From Nigrospora sphaerica (Eukaryota; Ascomycota; Sordariomycetes; Amphisphaeriales; Apiosporaceae), in contig JAGVVL010000002.1 of assembly GCA_018287875.1 (NCBI GenBank), positions 7,750,001-7,814,000 of the forward strand: 64,000 nucleotides of DNA, in the 5' to 3' direction. How positions within the stretch are numbered: the first letter of the stretch is position 1; every line of letters starts with the position of its first letter. The notes beneath the pieces are model-generated. The model had not been told where the DNA came from. It ran no database searches and was given only the letters and a program-made list of their open reading frames with translations. Of the stretch, positions 55,017 to 64,000 are shown piece by piece. The translations under genes were made by a program, and so were the position numbers.

Positions 55017-55602
55017 CGTGGTGTTCACAAGTCTCTGTTGAACGCCGATGGAAGAGAGACGGCTTATTGACTGCTCTGTAAAAAGGCGGTGATAGTAGTA
55101 TTGATCAGGGATTGGCCCAGACGAAAAACAAAATATGTGCCGCTGCTAATTGGCTTATGTGGTTGTGTACATACACGAACGTGTCATGCTCGAAGGGGGC
55201 AATTCATAAGCTCTCCTCTCTCGAGAAGCCCGGCCGCTATTTCTGTTGTGGCGGGCGACCAGTCATGTAAATCGGAGGAACGGGTACCTCATTATACTCA
55301 CGAATACTAGGTTCTGATTCACCGTGTCGAGATTGTCTTACTTTATATCGTGGCAGACCCAGCGAGAGCCGCTTCCATCCGCAAGAGATGTGTGTCGGTA
55401 GGATCCCTGCGGAAAACTATTCAAACAACAGAACAGGAGTCGTTCCATAGTCCCTCGGCTGGCATGTTGTCGGACATTGTCAACACGGAGAACTTATTCC
55501 CCGCTGCGCGCCTGTGTTGTCACGGCAGGGTGTTGTTTAAATACAGAGCCGGTGATGACGCCGAAGGGGTTCTCCTAGCAACCCTGAGGCCTTCTCCTCT
55601 AA
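55017..55602. other. Intergenic, A+T-richer
   Basis: About 590 bp between tRNA-Thr and the unrecognised decayed region. There is a short motif-free ORF at 55350-55613. No transposon end is visible. Confidence 0.4.
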
Positions 55603-56539
55603 ATGTCTGCTGAGGACCCGTCATTGGCCAGACTTGGCGAAGCAGACAGCTTAACTTGTCTACTCGCAACCCCTTGTCATCTGATTGTGGCCGCATACTA
55701 CTATAATCCCCATCTATTCCAGGGGCAATTTGACAGTGGCGCTCCCACGCTGGGATTCTACGCCGCCTGGTGACTGATGAAGATCCAGAGAACCTGGCCA
55801 AGAATGGGACGCCGAAACCTGTCGAGCTTGACATCGCTCCCAACACCTATACGGCTAAGGTGCAGGCCGAATACGGTCGCAATGTGTACAACGTATGTCT
55901 ACACCGTGGTCGATGTCCCTGCGACGACTGAAATCTCGGAAGAGGTCCAACCCGTTCTGCGGCTTCCGGAGCGAGTCGCCCACGATCTCGCCACCCACTG
56001 GGCAAGCATGGTTTATGTGCCGCATAGGCAGGCCAGGACCGCGGCGCCGGTATACCCGCTGCTGCTCTTCCTCATGGGATAAAATTGCCGCCGCGAGGTG
56101 GAGCAAGAGAACTACGTGTGGACGCTGAGCTTTCTAGGCCGGCAGGTCGGCCTTCCCCCGAGACTCTTCGTCGAGTTACTGATAACGCTCGAGTCCCAGA
56201 CCATCAAGGAAGTGAGCGACGCCTCCCTCACATATGCGCACAGAAACACCTATTGGCTTAGAGAGCATTTCAAGACTGTGCCCAGGCGCCTCAAACTTTT
56301 GGTAAGACCCTTGCTTCGGTCGGAATGCTGAAGATGCCCGCCACCTGCGTCGCGGAACGACCAATGCACTCCGTGGCGAGTGGCATGCAATCCTTAACCC
56401 GGATCCAAGCGCGGACGACTCGGATTCCTCCGATAAAGAACATAATGATCAATTAGCTATCTCCGGTTGCAAAGGTGAGTTTCATGGATACTTGAACAAG
56501 TACCTCGTGACGGGTGGTTATGGCCCCAGGAATGGGTAA
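55603..56539 (+). pseudogene. Unrecognised, apparently decayed protein-coding region
   Basis: Several consecutive open segments on the + strand read like protein but not in one frame. ATG 55603 opens MSAEDPSLARLGEADSL, which runs to a TGA near 55769. A second frame carries DEDPENLAKNGTPKPVELDI to RNVYN at 55892. A 52-nt intron (55893-55944; GTATGT...GAAGAG) would join it to VQPVLRLPERVAHDLATHW. That frame meets TAA near 56080 and then continues openly with QENYVWTLSFLGRQVGL and WLREHFKTVPRRLKLL. A third frame (56324-56539) carries EDARHLRRGTTNALRGEW, an acidic DDSDSSDKEHND stretch and a final stop. The breaks suggest a pseudogene, although a further intron (from GTATACC near 56050) could remove the TAA. 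The family is unknown. Confidence 0.4.
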
Positions 56540-56893
56540 GAGACAAGGCATCAAAAAGGTAATCCAGATTCTGTAATACGCATGTTGGCACAGCTGAGCC
56601 CTGAAGTCAGCAACGCGATACAATGGTCTCGACCGACCCTAGGCGAAATACGCAATCATGGATGCGCCACTCCGATTCTCTATCTCTGTAACCATTCCCG
56701 CGAAACAGACCGCAATGGACGGACTGGGGATGCAGGGAGCCGTCCGCCCCCCAATAGAGAGGCTCAGACACACAAGAGACACATGATAGAAAGGCGATCT
56801 CTCCTACTTAGCGCCATGACCGCGTGCGACTCCGGACCATCGATTGATCCACTCGAAAACCAGTCGGTGCCATTCCAGCGACTACATCTCCTG
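56540..56893. other. Gap before the S9 peptidase 3' end
   Basis: About 350 bp. I see nothing beyond the probable 3' UTR of the minus-strand peptidase gene. Confidence 0.4.
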
Positions 56894-59326
56894 TCAGCCA
56901 CTTATCTCGGGGAAAGATTCCTTGCACGCGGCAAGGACCTCACTTACATTCTCTTCCTTCAGAACCCAGTGGTTCTCGTCTGGGAAGTTGACGAAGCGGG
57001 CCGGCGTGCCTAAAGCCTTGAGTGCGTGGAAGGCGGCGATCCCGTCCGAGATGGGACACCTATAGTCCTCATCGCTATGGATGACCAGCATGGGCGTGGT
57101 CCCTATATCACATCATATTAGTCATCACATACAAGCCGTGACATTTCCCACCCCTGCCAGCCCGAGAGGGCGCCAACTCACATTGCTTGAGGAGTTCCGG
57201 GCGGGCGGGATTGTAGCGTTGCAGCCCCGCCTCGTTCTTCCAGAGGAGAGGCGGCCCGCCGAATGTCGCCTCCTCGTCGATAGCATCCGAAATGAGGACC
57301 GACGTCGGAATGTCGAACACACCATCGTGACAAACCATGGCCTTGAACTGAGTTGAGCCACGTAAGTAATGGGAACAGCGGAGGGGAATGGAGAGAAACA
57401 AAAAGAAACAAGAAGGCTCACGCGACGTCCAAGATCGTGTCCTTGCATCCAGTTGACCATGTAGCCGCCGTAACTCGCTCCAACGGCCACGGCGTTCTCC
57501 ATGTCGATACCGGGAATGTTGTCTTCAACATACTCCACGCACTTCACGAGATCGTCGTAGGGCCGGCCACCCCAACCGTCATCGACAGCTATCATCTTCG
57601 TTAGCAGTGGATAGTACGCCCGGGTCCTAGGTCCTTGGCTCACCTGCGGCAAAAGCTTCGCCAAACCCTTTGCTGCCCGAGATGTTCGGTGCCACAACGA
57701 TGTAGCCTTGCTCAGCCCACAATATACTGTTCCACTATTCTGTGTCAGCATAATTGCGGCACTTGAAGATTTAGAATGCCTTGACGAGAATCTTACCCGG
57801 TTGCTCCAACCGTCGTTCCATGAACCATAGGGACCGCCGTGGATGGCGAGACACAACGGGTAGCTCTTGGTTGCGTGGAAATCCCGTGGCTTGACCACCC
57901 AGGCCTGGATAGAGTGGCCCTCTGCTCCCTCAAAGTAAATAGACGTGACTTGCTTGCGAGAAAGACAGAGGTCCTCTAGGCCAGAGGTTTGAGGAATGAT
58001 GCGCGCCTCCGATTCTGTTCCCTTTTCTGCGTCGATCACCTGGTAGATACAAGGCTCGGCCATGGTGGAAGACGTCACCAACAACTTGCCAGATTGACCT
58101 GGGAGCTGGCGCAATGGGTAATACGCCGACACGCTGCCACTTTGCAGTAGTGTCTCGGGTGCCTCGTCCGTCTGCAAGTCCAGCCGGTAGAGACCGACAA
58201 TGCCGTGGTCAGTGGCGTCAACGTACAGAGATCGCCCGTCCGGAGAGAATTCGAAGCCATCCGGTTTCAGGTGCCAAGACTGCCTTCTTCCGGCGGCCAG
58301 TACATCGGTGGCGACCAGGGCCTTTTCGAGCTGAACGATGTAGATGGATACGTCACGCGAGTGCCCCTGGGGCGCTCGTTGGAACGCGATCAGTGACCCG
58401 TCGGGGCTGAATCGCGGACGGAAGTAGTAGCCCGGCAGCGGTTGGCCATGGACCGCCACAGGCTCGGGTCGGACTCGAGCGGCCTCGGAGAAGGAATGAA
58501 TCGGCAGGTAGAAGAGACCGCTTGTCTGAGCGAATTTGTAGGGGACACGGGGCTTATGCCCCGTGAAGACGATTCCCTTGTCGCAGACGTCAAACGCGTC
58601 AGTGGGGTCGTCAACGTCGTACATACCGTTGGGAGCCTCCAGGCCGGTGTCGTGGCAAGCGTTTCTCAAAGGCTTGTTGAGTTTCCACCCTTCTGCCGTT
58701 TTGGAAAGAGTAGTGTAGAAGATTGCATGCTTCTCTTGCTTGACGTATGAGTCCCACTACGAACGCTCGTCAGCAGTGAGCGCCCGCGAGGGAGGGGATA
58801 TGGGAATCAGGGTAGAACGAGGCCAACTCACAAACCGCACATCATAGTCATCGTAGACACGGGCCGTATGCAGTTTCAGACTGGTTTCGGGGTTGTACAG
58901 CCCTCCGTCCTCGGCTGCCAACCCAACGACCAAGAAAGCGACTGAGCCGTCTGGAAGGACCTTGAGTTTGAAGTCCGAGACGGGGGCATCGATCCCATCC
59001 GCTTTGTAGGCCGGCTTGGAAGGGTTGCTGGCATCAGCCATCATGACCGAGGTCGCGCCCTTGTCGTCTTTCTTGAGGAAGACAACGGTGTTGGTGCCAT
59101 CGCCCAGCCACACCGCCTGGTGGGATTTCTCGTCTTCGAACAGCTGGTTCGATTCCCCGGTCTCGAGTTTCATGACCCGGATCTCTTTCCGGGAAGTTTT
59201 CTGGCCAACCTCATGGGTTGATTGCGTAAACAGGGCCAGCGTACCGTCGTGGTTTGGCACGGCCGGGCCTTTACGAGGCGCCGAGATGAGGCGCTCGGGG
59301 GTGAACTTGGGAGCAGGAGACGCCAT
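56894..59326 (-). CDS. S9 serine peptidase (dipeptidyl-peptidase V / acylaminoacyl-peptidase-like)
   Basis: Six exons (58832-59326, 57797-58756, 57644-57734, 57422-57588, 57182-57347, 56894-57102) give 695 aa. The N-terminal about 400 residues form a β-propeller with repeated blades (FSPDGSLIAFQR; FSPDGRSLYVDA). The α/β-hydrolase domain starts at LAIHGGPYGSWNDGWSNR, has PNISGSKGFGEAF and the nucleophile motif GASYGGYM (Ser about 554), then HSDEDYRCP (Asp) and PDENHWV (His). This is the S9C (DPP V-like) arrangement. Unlike secreted fungal DPP V, the start MASPAPKFTPERLISAP has no signal peptide, so a cytosolic peptidase is more likely, unless an upstream exon was missed. Each small exon was fixed by frame and family fit. 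Confidence 0.9.
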
Positions 59327-60515
59327 GTTGGGTAATGGGCAGCAGCATGGGCATGGAAGATAGCGGGAATCACATCCAGCGAGAAGCGGCTGGTAGGCGG
59401 GGAAGGGAGCGATTTGAGTTGACAATTTGAGTCTGTTGATTCTCGCGCGGGCCGAGGAGTATATCTGGTAACGCAAGGATGTAAAGTCGTACGATAAGCA
59501 AGACAGTGTGTAAGTGAGAAGTCTGGATACACGAGCGAATCGCCGGATTGCACGGTTTAGTACGCCCACATCTGTCGGGCGAGAAGCAGCAGCACCGTTC
59601 GCTTATATCTATCTGGAAGAAGGCAAGGTGGAGGAGGCTAAACCAAGCAGCTTGCGGGCAATCACGCACTCCGCACCTCCAGTGTACCCTCCTCCCGCCC
59701 AATAAGGGAAGGTGGAAGAGAGACGGCGAGGCTCTTTGCGCGCAGGCGGACGGTACGGTCGCGTTGATTGGGTGCCTGGTCCCTGCGGTCAGCAAAAAGG
59801 TATGCAGGTGGTACTTTCAAGGGAACAACAGGCTGCCAGCATCGTGTAGCAAGGTTGTGTACCTACAGTATGGGAAGTTGGTGTTGGTTGGTATGGGGTC
59901 TTATTCTCATCCCATGTCTTTGGGGCTGTCCCTCGTTTCATTCCGGGACTAGGGCGGATGGAAAAGTCACTTGCAATCCATGTTCTTGGCCATGTGATCC
60001 TATGATATGCCTACTGTTGTATGCATTTTAGATAAGACGTACAGTAAGCTATAAGGTAATGGGAATGTCGCGAGATCCCCATCCCGTACCACGTTCATAA
60101 TGTTCCCTGTAGAACGTATGAACGTACGTACATGAGGCATGGAGGTAGAAGGTAGAAAGCAAGTACTTACTACTTTATGTACCCCGTACATGAGATCAAA
60201 TACCTAGTCCGGATAGGTTCAAGTAGTGGTACTTTCCGCTGGCGGGGACATTCAGTGCTCAGCCTTGGTAACGCCGTCCCATCTTAAAACCTTGGCACTC
60301 CCCGTCCCGCCGCTGGTTGGCCTCGAAATTTTGGGATCAATCGAGCCGTCTCTCTCAGCCTTGCGAGCAGTGCCGGTACCGCGACTGGAGCATCAACAAC
60401 CCACCAGAGCAACACACAATAAACCGGCCGCATTGTCTCAGTCCGAGGTAAAGAGCCGTCTGTCCCCTACCTCTTCACCCTCCCATCTCGGTCTCCAGTA
60501 TCTTCCACCCAAAAA
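59327..60515. other. Divergent promoter region, S9 peptidase / LEA1
   Basis: This 1.2 kb lies between divergent start codons. The middle (59.8-60.25 kb) is A+T-richer and contains a GTACTTACTACTTTATGTACC string near 60165. The last 200 bp before LEA1 are C-rich. No gene was recognised. Confidence 0.45.
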
Positions 60516-61570
60516 ATGAGGCTCACGGTCGAGCTCCTCCAGAACTCGCCGTCATGGCTCAACGCGCTGAAGGAGCGCGAGCTCGATCTCCGAGGTACGT
60601 TGTGAAAAGAGCAGATGCTACACGCTGTTGATCTATGCATCCCAAAACCGGCAAGAGACAGAGTTGATAGCCATTTTTTCTTGCGCCGCTTGAACAGGAC
60701 ACCGAATTCCCGCCATTGAGAACTTGGGCGTGGCAGGCGTACGTATCTTTTCTTTCTCTTTCTCTCCAGCCCCCTTCCTTGCGCTCGCGTGACGAGCGCG
60801 CTTTTCCCCTGCCCCGCCCCCGGCTCGCGCTGACGGACCACAGCCGCAAGATGCCATAGACTTCGTCGACAACGACATCCAGACGCTGGCCAACTTCCCG
60901 CTGTCTCCGCGCATACACACGCTCCTCCTCGCGCGCAACCGCATCGGCTCCATCCAGCCGTCGTTGGCCAACTCCATCCCCAACCTGACGAACCTGCAGC
61001 TCGAATCCAACAACCTGATCGAGCTGGCCGACCTGGACCCCCTGGGCACATTCCCACGGCTGACGCACCTGGTACTGAAAGACAACCCTGTTACCAAGAA
61101 GGACGTAAGTGGGCACCGACGCCCGATACAACCTCTCCCGCGTGGGCGCAGGAAAACGATGTCGACGGCGGCGCTGAGGCTGACACTCCCCCGTGATTTT
61201 CCTGCAGAACTACCGATACTGGGTGCTCTGGCGATGTCGATCGGTGCGGTTCCTGGACTACGCCAAGGTCAAAAAGGCGGAGCGCGACCAGGCGGACGAG
61301 CTCTTCGGCACGGCTGAGGAACCGACGGCGCTGGCGTCCAAGATCATGGGCATCAAGTCCAAGACGTTCGACGTGGCGGCGGGCGGCGGACCCGCGAGCG
61401 ACCTCACGACGCGCATGTCGCGCATCAAGCTGACGGACAAGGAGAAGAAGCGGCTGCAGGAGATGATCCAGAAGGCCACGAGCCTGGACGAGATTACGAG
61501 GCTGGAGACGATGCTGCGCGAGGGCCGCGTGCCCCCCGGCGTCCATTTGGGCGATGAGATGGAGGAGTAG
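60516..61570 (+). CDS. LEA1: U2 small nuclear ribonucleoprotein A' (LEA1)
   Basis: Four exons (60516-60594, 60698-60738, 60844-61104, 61208-61570) give 247 aa, the usual size. The protein begins MRLTVELLQNSPSWLNALKE, followed by RELDLRGHRIPAIENLG and leucine-rich repeats (IDFVDNDIQTLANFPLSPRI; NLTNLQLESNNLIEL). The LRR cap is NYRYWVLWRCRSVRFLDY. The LRR domain binds U2 B'' on stem-loop IV of U2 snRNA in the spliceosome. The C-terminal part is charged and helical (LTDKEKKRLQEMIQKA). Exon 2 is only 41 nt, but it is required for the conserved HRIPAIENLG blade. The gene converges on the DPB3-like gene with 273 bp between stops. Confidence 0.95.
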
Positions 61571-61843
61571 AGGCGCTGTGGCCCAGCGGAACTGCAAGTT
61601 GGGAGGGAGCGCCCCCCCTTGTTGATGGAACGGTGGTACGTTGGCGGCACCACCAAGACCCAAAAGGACTATACCCAGAAAGAGGGCAGTGCAAAATATA
61701 AGCATTCTTTATCGGTTACCCCACGTTCCTGGTGCTGAACCGGTACCCCCAACACCCTAGATCATAATACCCTGGTTTCCTCTAAAGCCGTGACCCGGGG
61801 TGCCCATTTCGTCCTGCCTCTGGGGAATTCGCCCGGCCGTGGC

Positions 61844-62649
61844 CTAGCCCGTCATTTCGACGTCTTCTCCTCCTCGCGCCTGCCGCATCTCCGTCTCCAA
61901 CTGAATGTTGGGGTCCGCCGACTCCTCGCTGGGCTGCGGCCGCAGCGTGTTTCCGGCGCCGAGGAGCCCGGCGAGGTTGGCGGCCCCGTTCAGGCCGGAA
62001 CTCGAGCGGCTGGCGGACGCCTTGTGCTTCTTTCCATTGGGCACGGGCAAAGGAGGCTCCTCGGCCTTGTTGGCCCGCTCGCCGCGCAGCTGGGCGCGGG
62101 TGGCGGCCGCCGAGGCCTTGATGTCACGGAACTTGACCGTCCGGGGCACGACGTCCTCTAGGAACTCCAGGTTGTCCTGGTGGTGGGCCGCATTTGCTGT
62201 GGCAGACGGTCAGCCTACTGCCAGATCTGCGATGCGCCAGGGCACGCGGGGGGAGGAGAGAGCGCTTACCAATGTCCTTGTATTGGATGTTGCGCCTGGG
62301 CTTTTTCTCCGTCTTGGCCTGCTTCAGGGCCTCGTCGGCGAGGTGCTGCACGAACATCTCCTATTCCGGCATTTAGTGAGAGCAACAATGGGAAGGGAAG
62401 ACGTTCCGGTTGCCCGGGGCAATCTTACCGCGGCCAACGTGATGACAAAAGCTGCATTATTCGAGCAAATGCCGATGTCCTGATCTTGAGCGATGATCTT
62501 CTTCACTCGCGACACTGGTAAACGACGACGGCATGAGCGTCCCTGCTGTATACAAGAAGACGGACGGGGCTGGCAGGGAACCTACGGGGAAGTTGAGTCT
62601 GGCCGGTGACCTCCTTGCGGGGAGGAATAGCGGTTGTGTTGTACGGCAT
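61844..62649 (-). CDS. DPB3: Histone-fold protein, DNA polymerase epsilon subunit C-like (DPB3)
   Basis: Four exons (62586-62649, 62429-62514, 62270-62360, 61844-62196) give 197 aa. After MPYNTTAIPPRKEVTG comes a CBF/NF-Y-type histone fold: LPLSRVKKIIAQDQDIGICS, NNAAFVITLAAEMFVQHLAD, KPRRNIQYKDIANA and HHQDNLEFLEDVVPRTV. This matches the DPB3/POLE4/CHRAC-15 class, which pairs with a DPB4-type partner in DNA polymerase epsilon and in ISW2/CHRAC remodellers. A Ser/Ala-rich tail ends in EDVEMTG. The first exon was found by requiring the conserved LPLSRVKKI junction: exon 1 ends at CTTCCCC and the following TG completes Leu. The related NF-YC and DLS1 are alternatives, but motif order favours DPB3. 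Confidence 0.85.
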
Positions 62650-63682
62650 TCTGGTTGGTGGTGGTGATGTGATGATCCGTCCTTGGAGGCGGGTTGATCC
62701 TCACGCCCTTTCTCGACGTCTATGGAGAAACGAGGCCGTGAAGAGAGACTACCTAACGTTTTATCGCTCCGTCGTCAGTGCCCACTCACGACTTGAGATG
62801 GATTTATGCAAGATATATATGCATATGAAGTTGGTATCTAGGTAGGTTTAAAAGGAACCAGTGCTGGACCCGGTTGAGAAGCTGGAAGGTCGTGTGCTTG
62901 TTCATCACATAAGGGGTATGGATGCCAGTGCATGGCGGGCTTCGAGATATCCCATGGAACACTGACCTTTGCGCTTCCCACTGGTTAAGCAGATCTGAGG
63001 TATGCGATGGTGTACAGTCTGTTGGTTAGATACCACGGTGGAATCGAGTATCAAAGTCAGGTACACCGTCTCTCCGCAGGTAGGATAGGATGTCCACTCC
63101 TTCTTCGGATTACGCCAGATCGATGGATGAGCGACGCGTCAGAATTGGCGAAGACGCGCGCCTATTAAAGTACATGGGATGGATCCGACTATCTTAGTAC
63201 CTAATGTATAAGGTACACCTACCTTATGTTGCCCGTGACTTCTTCAATGGGACACGGTGGAACTGTAACTCCACCCGCTGGGCAGCCCAGGGCATCGGGG
63301 CTCCAGTGCAGCTGTCGCCGCAGGTCCAGCACTTGGACCCCTCTGAAGCTGCCGCATCGATACATGCACGACCACAGGTGCTTCTATCTGCTTACCCGTG
63401 ATCACTGAGCCAGACACATGGGAGGTGGCTAATCAGAACCTCCCATTCCCTACCACGCCGCCCTAGCTGAGGTCCAGGCTCGCCAAGCACTCTCTGCATC
63501 CCACCTCCCATGCTGTCCGTCGGATTACGTAGCTGCAACTCCCGAAGAAGCCGCATCGAACAATTCGCTCTACGTCGTAGGTAGAGCTCATGTTTGCGAG
63601 CCTCGAGTGCGACCCCCAGCTGTCGTCTACCGTGCTCCGAGCCTCGCTACTGCGACGCGACCATGGTGAATGAGCCTTTGCC
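62650..63682. other. Divergent promoter region, DPB3-like / CLC gene
   Basis: About 1 kb, A+T-richer in its middle, with several TACCTA/TAGGTA motifs (near 62838 and 63196-63224). No gene or RNA was recognised. Confidence 0.45.
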
Positions 63683-64000
63683 ATGACTTCCCGATCGACC
63701 TCCTTCACGGCCCGCAATCCTCAACCCGTTCGCCGACCCTCGTCCCTCACCTCGCGACTGTCCTTCGCCGTATCGACGGCCGAACGCGGCGAAGGCGCCG
63801 ATGTGCCCGTGGCCCAGGCCCAGCAGATTGACGAGGAGATTGCCGAGATCAAGAGATATGAGGTTGGTCGCCCCGCGGCGCCCTTCCGGGGGCCTGTGGT
63901 TTTCCGGGACCCTGTCTTGACCGCCTGGCTATCGGAATGCTGACCTCAGCTCGCTGCAGGACTTTACAACCATAGGTATGAATGTGACGCCGCAACCAGC
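63683..64000 (+). CDS. Probable CLC-type chloride channel, first exons only
   Basis: Exon 1 (63683-63862) encodes MTSRSTSFTARNPQPVRRPS through QAQQIDEEIAEIKRYE. It is joined across a GTTGGT...CTGCAG intron to exon 2 (63960-63975; DFTTI), which ends at a GTATGA donor. The rest lies right of the window. The EIAEIKRYEDFTTI segment matches my recollection of the cytoplasmic lead-in of fungal voltage-gated (CLC) chloride channels just before the first helices. Since no membrane segment is in view, the family call is tentative. The exon 1 donor is weak, but the intron interrupts the protein exactly where the family continues. Ser/Arg-rich N-termini are usual for these proteins. Confidence 0.5.

Noticed and set aside
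1..64000. CRISPR arrays, bacterial operons, prophage or insertion sequences
   Set aside because: No regularly spaced repeats or bacterial-type genes; spliced genes show that the DNA is eukaryotic.
1..64000. Dispersed 5S rRNA genes and telomeric repeats
   Set aside because: I looked for the fungal 5S conserved blocks and for TTAGGG runs and found neither.

Overview
The window looks like nuclear chromosome from a filamentous ascomycete, most likely a Sordariomycete. Genes are intron-containing, with short (mostly 50-100 nt) introns, GTRNGY-type donors, CTRAC/CTGAC-like branch sites and YAG acceptors. The lineage is also suggested by a fungal homeobox/C2H2 regulator, family CE5 cell-wall esterases, a HOS3 deacetylase, an NRPS-type condensation-domain fragment and small tRNA introns. 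I cannot name the species. All splice models were built by hand from reading frame, splice sites and protein-family fit.

Layout. 0-9 kb is a compact conserved block: a molybdopterin-binding (MoCF) domain protein running off the left edge (-), glia maturation factor (+), the cytosolic Fe-S scaffold NBP35 (-) and HOS3 (+). 10-22.5 kb holds a GPI-type CE5 esterase (-), a 4.4 kb gene-empty stretch, a 1223-aa homeobox/C2H2 transcription factor with repeated C-terminal modules (-) and a small type II membrane protein (-). 22.5-27.8 kb is a 5.3 kb stretch with no gene that I can support. 27.8-47.1 kb carries MET13-type methylenetetrahydrofolate reductase, a 194-aa hypothetical protein, tRNA-Ala(AGC), the fluoride exporter FEX, a second CE5 esterase, a secreted M28 aminopeptidase, a two-HKD phospholipase D-like protein and a six-exon protein with a STAND-type fungal N-terminal domain.

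48-57 kb is the accessory part. It has an intact MFS efflux transporter, a Gfo/Idh/MocA oxidoreductase with a broken 5' end, a short relic of a PKS-NRPS megasynthase (end of the carrier domain plus start of a condensation domain) and an intact short-chain dehydrogenase, followed by tRNA-Thr(AGU) and an unrecognised, apparently decayed coding region. I read 48.2-54.3 kb as the remains of a polyketide/non-ribosomal-peptide cluster. 57-64 kb returns to conserved genes: an S9 (dipeptidyl-peptidase-like) serine peptidase, the U2 snRNP A' protein LEA1, a DPB3-like histone-fold protein, and the first exons of a probable CLC chloride channel cut by the right edge.

The best targets for a second look are the PKS-NRPS relic and its neighbours, the repeated module in the homeobox regulator, the unrecognised broken gene near 56 kb, several extreme micro-exons (an ATG-only first exon, a 12-nt first exon, an 18-nt internal exon), and a recurring TAGGTA/TACCTA intergenic motif.
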